Source: Acidobacteriaceae bacterium (GTDB lineage Bacteria; Acidobacteriota; Terriglobia; Terriglobales; Acidobacteriaceae). From it: 6,062 bases of DNA. This document shows, piece by piece, positions 1-4,808 of the stretch (positions within the stretch are counted from its first letter, which is position 1; every line of letters starts with the position of its first letter). The notes below the pieces were generated by a model that had not been told where the DNA came from, made no database searches, and saw only the letters and a list, made by a program, of their open reading frames with translations. The stretch is taken from the NCBI GenBank assembly GCA_003165855.1, contig PMXH01000090.1:1-6062 (forward strand), read 5' to 3'. The position numbers and the translations under genes were made by a program.

Positions 1-125
1 ACCCGCTCACTATCGTGTGGCGTTTGAAAAAGAAAATAGATTAGGACCTCTTCTATTCCGCTATTCGATTGGCCGATCCGCTCAAAACAGCTACGTTAAG
101 ATAGTTGCAACGACTGGAGGGCACC

Positions 126-541
126 ATGTCGCCGCGCACACTTTTCCTTAGCAGGCTGATCGGTCTGTATTGCATTCTCATCGGGCTATCCATGATGACC
201 CGTGGACAAGCGACCGTGGAGACGGTGGCCGCCCTTCTTCGGAACTCCGCGATGACGTTGATCCTTGGTGTAGTCACGCTGGGGGCTGGCCTGGCAATGG
301 TTCTCGCGCACAATGTCTGGTCGGGCGTGCGCTCGTCATCGTAGTCACCCTTGTCGGTTGGATGGCGCTCATCAAGAGCCTATTCTTCTTGTTCCTGCCG
401 CATGAGATGGAAGCGGGCCTTTTCCTTGGGCAGCTTCACTACCGACAACTCTTCTACGTGTACGCCGCTATTTCACTCGTGCTCGGCATTTACCTGACGT
501 ATGGCGGATTCAGGGCAAGAGAGCATCAGCCAGCTACGTGA
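126..541 (+). pseudogene. Frameshifted small four-helix membrane protein
   Basis: ATG 126 follows a GGAGG Shine-Dalgarno (116-120) at 5 nt. The first frame codes two hydrophobic segments (LFLSRLIGLYCILIGL and LILGVVTLGAGLAMVLA) and stops at 344 shortly after AHNVWSG. The -1 frame continues at once with two more (ALVIVVTLVGWMALIKSLFFLFL and LFYVYAAISLVLGIYL) and ends at 541. Joined, they form one compact protein of about 138 aa with four predicted membrane helices. The break lies within about 321-330 and is what the loss of a single base would give. I recognise the general type, an uncharacterised inner-membrane protein, but no function. No slippery heptamer is visible, so programmed frameshifting is unlikely. 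Either the gene is genuinely broken or the assembly has an indel. Its 3' end overlaps the end of the convergent SRAP gene by 8 bp. Confidence 0.75.
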
Positions 542-1238
542 AGAGCCGATTCTGAGCGTTAGCAATCTCCACAGGTCGCGAGCATTCCTCGTCGTCGTTC
601 GCCACGGAATTGATCCGCGTGCTTATTGGATAACACTGCATCGCCCGAGCATCGTAGGGCTTCAACATTTCGGACGCCGCAGCTGCATTGTTCATCCCCG
701 GATCGAGCCACAGGTCGTAGCTGTCCGGATCAAGGATCACCGGCACACGGTCGTGGACAGGTGCGGTCACGGCGTTCGGGGCCGTGGTCAGGATCGAGCA
801 GGTCTCCACTGCGGTGCCATTTGGGTCCCTCCAGCGATCCCACAGTCCGGCGAACGCGAACAACTCGCCGTCGTTCACCTCGAAACAATAGGGCTGCTTC
901 GCTTTCCCCGTCCGCGACCACTCGTAGAACCCGTCCGCGGGGACGAGGCACCTGCGGAACCTCAGCGCGTCGCGGAACACGGGCTTCGCGGCCGCCGTCT
1001 CCGACCTCGCGTTGATCATCCTGGCCGCGGCGGACGTGTCCTTCGCCCACGACGGAACCAATCCCCAGCGGACAAGCGACAGATCGCGGACGGGCTCCCT
1101 CGGGTGCTGGCGGATGACCGGGACGGGCTGGGTCGGGGCGATGTTGTAGCGGGGACCCCAGTCTTCATCGCCCGAGGCGGCGTCGAAGTACTCCTCCACA
1201 AGTTGCTTCCGCCGCGACAGCCGATAGCGCCCGCACAT
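534..1238 (-). CDS. SRAP-domain abasic-site processing protein (YedK/HMCES family)
   Basis: A complete 234-aa protein, the normal length for the bacterial family. It begins MCGRY, so Cys2 becomes the N-terminal catalytic cysteine after Met removal. The family forms a thiazolidine DNA-protein crosslink with abasic sites in single-stranded DNA and so protects stalled forks. The expected active-site residues are present: C2, N76 (MINARSE), E106 (GFYEW) and H162 (VHDRVPVIL). The signature stretches YNIAPTQ, RWGLVPSWAKD, CLVPADGFYEW and FAFAGLWDRW are also there. The start is fixed by the catalytic Cys2. No good Shine-Dalgarno lies upstream, but CATAAT (complement of 1250-1255) lies close enough to the ATG to suggest a very short or absent leader; its -35 region is poor. 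The gene is probably chromosomal. SRAP genes also occur in phages and islands, so cargo status is possible. Confidence 0.96.
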   Translation of the reverse strand: MCGRYRLSRRKQLVEEYFDAASGDEDWGPRYNIAPTQPVPVIRQHPREPVRDLSLVRWGLVPSWAKDTSAAARMINARSETAAAKPVFRDALRFRRCLVPADGFYEWSRTGKAKQPYCFEVNDGELFAFAGLWDRWRDPNGTAVETCSILTTAPNAVTAPVHDRVPVILDPDSYDLWLDPGMNNAAAASEMLKPYDARAMQCYPISTRINSVANDDEECSRPVEIANAQNRLFT

Positions 1239-1302
1239 GATTGAGGAAGATTATGGCAGACCGGGGGGCGCTTCGCATCGGATGCAGCATCGGCGCAGTC
1301 TA

Positions 1303-1337
1303 GCGCCGCTTGTCGGCGGCGCGGAAAAGGGCCGCGC
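1303..1337. repeat. GC-rich overlapping hairpins in SRAP/195-aa intergenic gap
   Basis: GCGCCGC (1303-1309) and GCGGCGC (1316-1322) form a perfect 7-bp stem with a 6-nt loop. The overlapping pair GCGCGG (1319-1324) and CCGCGC (1332-1337) could form a competing stem. A short direct repeat, GCATCGG, lies just upstream at 1276 and 1288. There is no T-tract on either side, so this is not a typical intrinsic terminator. It lies between divergent genes, which makes a terminator less expected anyway. The role is unknown. Confidence 0.45.
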
Positions 1338-1388
1338 AAGTCCCATGTTTCCCGACGCTTGCCGATGGCCGTTTCCGCCGCGATTTCC

Positions 1389-1417
1389 GTACCCTATGGG
1401 TACCGCCAAGGAGGCGG
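1389..1417 (+). promoter_or_regulatory. Palindrome plus hairpin-embedded ribosome binding site
   Basis: GTACCC (1389-1394) and GGGTAC (1398-1403) form a perfect dyad around TAT, a plausible operator. Immediately next to it, CCGCC (1403-1407) and GGCGG (1413-1417) form a stem whose loop and 3' arm carry the Shine-Dalgarno AAGGAGG (1408-1414). This RBS is 9 nt from ATG 1424 and fixes that start. The two structures share base 1403. Whether the SD is hidden or presented by the hairpin cannot be told from sequence. Confidence 0.5.
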
Positions 1418-1423
1418 GAAAAG

Positions 1424-2011
1424 ATGAACGAGAAAAAGCTGAACCTAGCCGTGCTTGCCTCTGCGATCAAGCGCCGCAACGAGTACGGATTACCCCTGCA
1501 CAAGCGGGAGGCGTACTTCTTGTTCTACGCGTTGCGGGGCCGCAGCGACGAACACGCGACGAACCTCAAGCGGAAGTTGGAGAAGAACGGAGTGCTTCGG
1601 CACGCGCTATACCTCCGCAAACAAGAAGTTCCGTACCTGCTATCGATCATCGCTCAGACGATCGAGGCAGCAGAGACACAGACTCACAAGATTTTTAACG
1701 ACTACATCACTTGCTGCGGGATAGACCTGCTCGCCGTCCCCGCAGGGCAGCTCGTCGGGCAGGGCGGGGAGCCGTCCTGCGCGGGGTGCCGCTCAGCCGC
1801 GGACCCGCCGTGCGAGACAGGTACAGATACTAGGGGGCAAAGCAAGGCGGGCAGGAAAAACAACAACGAGACGATTGAGGTGAAGGCGGAGACCTCCGCG
1901 CCCCCAGCCAACCCCTCGCACGAGCTCGCGGAATTTCTCCAGAAGGGCGGCACAGAGGCCTATAAAAGCTTCGAGCGGGCGCTCGGCAGAGTGAAGGGGG
2001 AGGACCAATGA
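1424..2011 (+). CDS. Unrecognised 195-aa protein, helical N-terminus, Cys-rich linker
   Basis: ATG 1424 was chosen because AAGGAGG lies 9 nt upstream; the open frame extends further back to 1310 without such support. I do not recognise a family. Residues 1-95 look mostly alpha-helical and charged (KLNLAVLASAIKRRNEYGL, EHATNLKRKLEKNGVLR, YLLSIIAQTIEAAE). Residues 97-130 carry cysteines at C97, C98, C119, C122 and C130, including a CxxC that might bind metal. Residues 131-165 form a low-complexity polar linker, and 166-190 form a final helix (HELAEFLQKGG, SFERALGRV). No membrane segment or signal peptide is seen. It stands alone on this strand and converges on the leftward small-gene cluster, with an inverted repeat between the two stops. 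Its place beside a replication and integration module suggests an element gene, but no function should be assigned. Confidence 0.7.
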   Translation: MNEKKLNLAVLASAIKRRNEYGLPLHKREAYFLFYALRGRSDEHATNLKRKLEKNGVLRHALYLRKQEVPYLLSIIAQTIEAAETQTHKIFNDYITCCGIDLLAVPAGQLVGQGGEPSCAGCRSAADPPCETGTDTRGQSKAGRKNNNETIEVKAETSAPPANPSHELAEFLQKGGTEAYKSFERALGRVKGEDQ

Positions 2012-2012
2012 A

Positions 2013-2039
2013 GGAACGGCGGAAGCATTTCGCCGCTCC
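2013..2039. terminator. Convergent-gene hairpin, possible bidirectional terminator
   Basis: CGGCGGAA (2017-2024) pairs with TTTCGCCG (2028-2035) around a GCA loop: 7 Watson-Crick pairs and one G-U. Beyond one mismatch, GGA/TCC (2013-2015 with 2037-2039) extend the stem. It lies between the stop at 2011 on the plus strand and the stop at 2039 on the minus strand. Neither side has an immediate T-tract; TCTTTTT on the plus strand is about 20 nt further. Termination is therefore inferred mainly from position and stem strength. Confidence 0.5.
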
Positions 2040-2239
2040 TAAGACGACGCAGACGAATCTTTTTGCGGCGCGGCCCGCGTCAGCGGCTTTCTGTCCTCCT
2101 TGCACATCTCGCAGAGGCGGCCGCCTGGGTGCGGCTTGCCGTGGAAGCAGAGCCACCCCTTCTTGCGGCACTCCTCGCACATGCGGCCCCCGCGGTGGAT
2201 GTTGAGGTAGCCGCACATCAGACGCTTGATCTTGAACAT
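2039..2239 (-). CDS. Small tandem zinc-knuckle-like protein
   Basis: A 66-aa protein from ATG 2239; a TTG at 2296 in the same frame would add 19 residues but overlaps the upstream gene. It contains two tandem modules with identical spacing, C-x5-H-x5-C-x2-C. The first is C9, H15, C21, C24; the second is C31, H37, C43, C46, giving a 22-residue period. Each carries H-x-GGR-x-C-E-x-C. Two four-ligand CHCC sites strongly suggest two zinc ions. The tail (KPLTRAAPQKDSSASS) looks disordered. I do not know a named family with this exact spacing. Small zinc modules of this kind occur in phage and element proteins that touch nucleic acid or protein partners, but that role is inference. It is the last gene of a leftward three-gene cluster, 19 nt after the preceding stop, with only a weak RBS (TGGA). 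Confidence 0.75.
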   Translation of the reverse strand: MFKIKRLMCGYLNIHRGGRMCEECRKKGWLCFHGKPHPGGRLCEMCKEDRKPLTRAAPQKDSSASS

Positions 2240-2258
2240 ATGGTTCCAAATACTGTGA

Positions 2259-2441
2259 TCAGCGAGGAAAGCAATGAAGAAGCCAGAAAACTTCAAACTT
2301 GCCCGCGTCGCACTCGCACTTCGTCATCATCCCGTAATCGTCGCGTATGCAGAGCTCGCCCTCGCTGGATTCTTTTTGGCTCGCGGGATGACTGCCTTCT
2401 TCGCAGGCTGCGGGGGCACGCAGGGGCCGTGTGTCAGTCAT
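2259..2441 (-). CDS. Small unrecognised Cys-containing protein (60 aa)
   Basis: The start ATG (2441-2439) overlaps the stop of the upstream gene in TGATG, a classic translational-coupling junction; an ATG at 2447 would add two residues. The protein is polar in its first half, then has ELCIRDDYG, KCECDAGKFE and a hydrophobic FWLLHCF tail. Cysteines are C13, C31, C42, C44 and C57, so metal binding is possible but the pattern matches no family I know. The main support is the coupled position between two better-supported genes, not homology. The antisense strand is also open here, so some doubt remains. Confidence 0.5.
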   Translation of the reverse strand: MTDTRPLRAPAACEEGSHPASQKESSEGELCIRDDYGMMTKCECDAGKFEVFWLLHCFPR

Positions 2442-2674
2442 CAGCATGTCCAGACGCCCGTGTGCATCAGGTGGTTCCTGACCAGGATGAACACCTCAAT
2501 CTGGTCCTGCGTGAGGCCACCAGGCGACTGCTGGAGGGTGTAGATGATGGCGTCCTCAACCTTTTGTGCGTTCTTGAAGAACGCCCTGCACTTCTTGCAG
2601 CCGTCTGCGTCCTTCAGCGTGTTGGCGATCAATTCCTGCCCCTCCGCTATTGCTTTCTTCTGCTCTTCTGTCAT
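2441..2674 (-). CDS. Small unrecognised helical protein with CxxC (77 aa)
   Basis: ATG 2674 has a good Shine-Dalgarno, AAGGAG (complement of 2685-2690), 10 nt upstream, which is why I prefer it to an in-frame TTG at 2737. The protein begins with a charged helix (TEEQKKAIAEGQELIANTL), has a CKKC motif at residues 26-29, then AFFKNAQKVEDAIIYTLQQ. A segment follows (GGLTQDQIEVFILVRNHLM) that could be the second half of a small winged-helix or helical-bundle fold. A last Cys is at position 77. It is the first gene of the leftward cluster, with a plausible promoter at 2709-2737, and is coupled to the next gene by TGATG. DNA binding or element control is conceivable but not shown. Confidence 0.7.
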   Translation of the reverse strand: MTEEQKKAIAEGQELIANTLKDADGCKKCRAFFKNAQKVEDAIIYTLQQSPGGLTQDQIEVFILVRNHLMHTGVWTC

Positions 2675-2708
2675 TGCTTTGTTGCTCCTTGGGCCAGTTG
2701 CCTTGTGC

Positions 2709-2737
2709 CTAATACTCAAGTTTTTGGCTTTTCCCAA
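2709..2737 (-). promoter_or_regulatory. Candidate sigma70-type promoter of the leftward small-gene cluster
   Basis: On the minus strand, TTGGGA (complement of 2732-2737) and TATTAG (complement of 2709-2714) are separated by 17 bp. Each matches four of six consensus bases. The predicted start of transcription lies a short distance before the AAGGAG and ATG 2674, giving a leader of about 28 nt. This supports ATG 2674 over TTG 2737. Confidence 0.45.
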
Positions 2738-2812
2738 GAAGGTTTGAAGGTCCGCGGATCGCCCCGTGCGCGATGGCGACGATGACGTAAGAGGTCCTCA
2801 TCATTTTTCTCA

Positions 2813-2832
2813 GTAATCCTGCAAATTTTTGC
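2813..2832 (+). repeat. Outlying iteron copy beside an A/T tract
   Basis: GTAATCCTGC at 2813-2822 is identical to the 10-mer found three times inside the initiator gene (3549, 3600, 3621). It is followed by AAATTTTTGC, and 2821-2832 (GCAAATTTTTGC) is a near-palindrome with GCAAA/TTTGC arms. No credible gene covers it, so this copy cannot be explained by protein coding. Confidence 0.6.
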
Positions 2833-2929
2833 CTCCGCGCCGGGGATCGCGAATGATCCCCTTGAGCTGCCGCGGCCGCCGGTTTGCCGGGCCAGCCGTC
2901 ACTCGCAGCTCCTTAAAGACCCTCCCGCT

Positions 2930-2955
2930 TGCGACCCGCGAGCCGGCGGGTCGCA
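2930..2955. repeat. Perfect 10-bp inverted repeat, 6-nt loop
   Basis: TGCGACCCGC (2930-2939) and GCGGGTCGCA (2946-2955) are exact reverse complements with loop GAGCCG. This is the most stable simple hairpin in the window. No T-tract follows on either strand, which argues against a standard terminator. Confidence 0.7.
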
Positions 2956-3101
2956 GGCCATCATCACGAGAACCGCATCTGGTGGCCCAAGTGAGTCCGG
3001 TCTTTCCGCATGCTGGGCCGCGGGAAAACGGACTACGGTGCCCGTAGGTAGGGGTTGAAGGCGGGAAACTGCCGTTCAACAAGATTTGAGGGGGAGGGTT
3101 T

Positions 3102-3170
3102 CGTCACTGTCGCCTTCCCCCGCAGACGATCTTCACGGCCTCCCTAGCCGTGCCTAGAGCGACAGTGACG
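3102..3170. repeat. Perfect 12-bp inverted repeat with nested hairpin
   Basis: CGTCACTGTCGC (3102-3113) and GCGACAGTGACG (3159-3170) are exact reverse complements around 45 bp. Inside, CACGGC (3134-3139) and GCCGTG (3147-3152) form a second stem with a 7-nt loop. The core ACAGTGAC recurs at 3188-3195, across the initiator start codon. Three copies of one core close to the start (two direct, one inverted) suggest a binding site for a regulator, possibly the initiator itself. Confidence 0.7.
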
Positions 3171-3190
3171 ACCTGCAAGACGAAAGCACA

Positions 3191-4237
3191 GTGACTATGA
3201 ACATCAAGAAGCCCAGCAAGGAACGTCAGCCCTGGAACCCGTACCCCCTGCACTCGCTGAGTGCGGCGGACAAGTTTAGCCTGTCCCCTGCGGCCATCTC
3301 CGTGCTCATCTACCTAGCCGCGAGGACCAACTACACGGGGCGGACAGTCGTAGGCCAAACCAGGATCGCACACGACCTCCGCCGCTCCAAAGACTTCGTG
3401 ACGGCGGCGATGAAGGAGCTCCGTGACAAGAAGGTCATTACGACCTCCGCTCGTGGCCGCAAAGCCAAGCAGGCTGACCTAGTAGTGTTGTCACCGTCAA
3501 TCCTGCCCGCTGACCTGCAATCTGATCCTGCGTATCAGGAAGACAAATGTAATCCTGCTCGTGAATCAAATCCTGCTGAACAGGAAGACAGCAGAAAATG
3601 TAATCCTGCTTTTGACGAATGTAATCCTGCCCAGCAGGGAGAAACCTACAGAAGTAACCTTACAGATAACTTAAACCCTAACCTTGCAGGTTTTGTCTTT
3701 CCTTCAGTCAGTCAGTCTTCAGCTTCGCTGATGAACACACAGCAAAGCGAAAGTCAAACCCAGCCTGAGGTTCGCGAGCACGAACAACGGCAAGAGCCAA
3801 ACCGCTACGCGAGCGCGGCGTCCCTCCTGCTCCAGGAGACCGCACCCCACCTTGCCCATGCACCGTCCCCTTCGCAGGTTGATGCGACGAGGCGTTGCTG
3901 CGCGGCCGTCGCCCACATCTTCAGCGATACGTTCCAGGAGATGTCGTACACGCCGTTCACCCTGGGGCTGCTCCGCAAGAGCGATGACGCCACTAGCCTC
4001 GTCTACCGCATCCTGAGGGCTGCGCTCAAGGACAAATTCTGGTCCAACAGGGTGCGGACCCTGGACGACTACGCCAGGCACCTAGAGTCCAAGGAGGAGA
4101 ACAGCCTGCTCAGCCAGTACCTCTCAGGCGAGCTGAAGGCCAAGCAGGACAGGCTGGACCTAGCCAAGAACATCAACGGCAGGAAGGAAGGCAACCTGAC
4201 CCAGTACAAGCGGGAGTCAGGCAATCAGGGCATCTAG
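3191..4237 (+). CDS. Winged-helix replication initiator-like protein with nested repeats
   Basis: 348 aa from GTG 3191; ATG 3197 is equally possible, and neither has a clear Shine-Dalgarno. Residues 28-100 form a winged helix-turn-helix: SPAAISVLIYLAARTN, then QTRIAHDL, recognition helix KDFVTAAMKELRDKKVI, then a beta wing. This resembles the N-terminal origin-binding domains of phage replication proteins such as lambda O and related DnaD-like organisers. Residues 105-200 are a low-complexity polar linker with [CS][ND]PA motifs at 111, 120, 126, 137 and 144, encoded by the DNA repeats described separately. Residues 205-310 are a helical C-terminal domain (AAVAHIFSDTF, TSLVYRILRAALKDKFW, LDDYARHLESKEEN), and 311-348 is a charged tail. 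The role, origin binding and recruitment of host replication proteins, is inferred from architecture. A plain HTH regulator is the alternative. A 147-aa gene follows in the same direction. Confidence 0.75.
   Translation: MTMNIKKPSKERQPWNPYPLHSLSAADKFSLSPAAISVLIYLAARTNYTGRTVVGQTRIAHDLRRSKDFVTAAMKELRDKKVITTSARGRKAKQADLVVLSPSILPADLQSDPAYQEDKCNPARESNPAEQEDSRKCNPAFDECNPAQQGETYRSNLTDNLNPNLAGFVFPSVSQSSASLMNTQQSESQTQPEVREHEQRQEPNRYASAASLLLQETAPHLAHAPSPSQVDATRRCCAAVAHIFSDTFQEMSYTPFTLGLLRKSDDATSLVYRILRAALKDKFWSNRVRTLDDYARHLESKEENSLLSQYLSGELKAKQDRLDLAKNINGRKEGNLTQYKRESGNQGI
3499..3638 (+). repeat. Six RATCCTGC iterons inside the initiator gene
   Basis: AATCCTGC occurs at 3499, 3551, 3569, 3602 and 3623, and GATCCTGC at 3524. 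Start-to-start spacing is 25, 27, 18, 33 and 21 bp. Three copies (3551, 3602, 3623) are extended to TGTAATCCTGCY. Three copies lie in a dyad CCTG-N5-CAGG with identical spacing (3527-3539, 3572-3584, 3626-3638). CAGGAAGACA also recurs at 3536 and 3581. The first copy is read in a different frame from the other five, so the repeat is held at DNA level. All copies point the same way, as iterons do. Origin function is inferred. Confidence 0.7.
3641..3720 (+). other. AT-rich stretch after the iterons, candidate unwinding element
   Basis: Only 14 of the 40 bases in 3641-3680 are G or C, in an otherwise GC-rich window. The stretch holds three related repeats: AACCTACAG (3643-3651), AACCTTACAG (3656-3665) and AACCTTGCAG (3680-3689). 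A TCAG triplet repeat follows at 3704-3715. It lies immediately downstream of the last iteron and still inside the initiator coding sequence, in the part coding a low-complexity linker. This matches where DNA first opens in iteron origins. No DnaA box was seen. Confidence 0.5.
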
Positions 4238-4265
4238 ATCAGCAAGACGGATGTGTGAGGACGCT

Positions 4266-4709
4266 ATGGGAAGAGTGCGAGACGGGCACCAATTCGCGCC
4301 AAATGATGCCCAGTCCCTCGTAGGAAACGCGGCCGACAACATAACGTCCCGCACTGCCCAACCACGACGGGGTATTGAAATGATTGATCACATCGAACTG
4401 AGACTCTCATACCACAGGAACGTCTATATGGCGAGGATCGCTGGGCGGAGCAGACGCTACGGCCTGGAGCGGGACTTCCATTGCTTGCGACGCACCCGGG
4501 AGATAGCGGACTACAACAGCGGGTGGGTCAAATGGCGCGTGGTCTACCACCTGCCGCTGATCGCCGCCGTCTACGAAGTGCGGGACGATCAAAACGTCCG
4601 CTCCTACATCGCGACGCGCCCCGGCGACCATGCCATCTACGAGCTCGATCGGGAACGGATTGAAGCCTGCCTGGACAAGGACCCTGACATCGACGAGGTC
4701 ATCGGGTGA
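4266..4709 (+). CDS. Unrecognised 147-aa protein downstream of the initiator
   Basis: ATG 4266 is chosen because GAGGA (4257-4261) lies 4 nt upstream. ATG 4251 and ATG 4380 are in the same frame, and the latter would give a 109-aa protein starting MIDHIELRLSYHRN. The first 40 residues are polar and low in structure. The rest is a compact alpha/beta-looking domain: strand-like IELRLSYHRNVYMARIAG, then LERDFHCLRRTREIADYNSGWVKWRVVYHLP, then LIAAVYEVRDDQNVRSYIATRPGDHAIYELDRERIE and an acidic tail (DKDPDIDE). No catalytic motif or known family is recognised. It begins 28 bp after the initiator stop, with no terminator between, so it is probably co-transcribed. In lambda-like modules this slot holds a helicase loader, but no ATPase or loader motif is visible, so that role is not claimed. 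Confidence 0.65.
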   Translation: MGRVRDGHQFAPNDAQSLVGNAADNITSRTAQPRRGIEMIDHIELRLSYHRNVYMARIAGRSRRYGLERDFHCLRRTREIADYNSGWVKWRVVYHLPLIAAVYEVRDDQNVRSYIATRPGDHAIYELDRERIEACLDKDPDIDEVIG

Positions 4710-4779
4710 GCAACGCGCTCATCGTGGTGTGCGACGGTCTCCAGCATCTTGAAGAAAAATCTCAGAGTTGCCGTTGTGT

Positions 4780-4808
4780 CCCACACCGGAGTATCTAAGC
4801 CCACACCG
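4780..4808. repeat. Direct repeat CCCACACCG around the integrase stop
   Basis: CCCACACCG occurs at 4780-4788 and 4800-4808, 20 bp apart, either side of the integrase stop codon. A related TCCCACACGG lies on the minus strand in the palindrome at 5893-5915. These could be binding sites for the integrase or an accessory factor, but the copies are short and one is within coding sequence. Apart from this, the gap 4710-4794 shows nothing convincing. Confidence 0.3.

Larger units (their letters stand above)
2842..3170. other. Structured non-coding region dense in inverted repeats
   Basis: No credible gene lies between the leftward promoter and the initiator start. Inverted repeats seen in order: GGGGATC/GATCCCC (2842-2848, 2855-2861); a 10-bp pair at 2930-2955; AGTCCG...CGGACT with an imperfect inner stem TCTTTCCGC/GCGGGAAAA (2994-3034); TACGG/CCGTA (3034-3046); GTTGAAGGC/GCC-G-TTCAAC with one bulged G (3054-3080); and a 12-bp pair at 3102-3170. 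Most arms are perfect. Together they look like a folded RNA (a leader, antisense or regulatory RNA) or a replication control or single-strand origin region upstream of the initiator. No clear promoter and no Rfam-like family is recognised. Confidence 0.55.

Noticed and set aside
315..345. Programmed -1 frameshifting in the membrane gene
   Set aside because: No slippery heptamer is visible at the junction, and a lost base explains the pattern more simply.
501..1244. Open frame of 247 codons on the plus strand
   Set aside because: It is the antisense shadow of the certain SRAP gene, and its product is Arg/Pro-rich with no recognisable motif.
1240..1423. Left attachment site near the SRAP gene
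   Set aside because: I looked for a copy of the tRNA 3' end (T-arm sequence, GGTGCCGGGAGG) here and elsewhere. I found only trivial 7-mers such as AAGTCCC.
2008..2205. Plus-strand frame starting in ATGA overlap with the 195-aa gene
   Set aside because: The overlap looks like translational coupling, but the frame is antisense to the tandem zinc-module gene and its product is low-complexity. The start lies by the convergent hairpin.
2063..2785. Open frame of 240 codons on the plus strand
   Set aside because: It runs antisense to three small genes that have a good RBS, a coupled junction and patterned Cys/His residues. Its own product is an Arg/Leu/Ala-rich sequence with no domain-like pattern.
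2810..3082. Minus-strand frame of 90 codons
   Set aside because: It covers the hairpin-rich region, has no RBS, and its composition is explained by inverted repeats and GC content.
3499..3638. CRISPR array or ordinary coding repeat
   Set aside because: Repeats are too short and unevenly spaced for CRISPR. A pure peptide repeat does not explain the out-of-frame copy at 3499 or the non-coding copy at 2813.
4266..4709. Helicase loader (lambda P or DnaC type) downstream of the initiator
   Set aside because: Position fits, but no Walker motifs or other loader features are visible.
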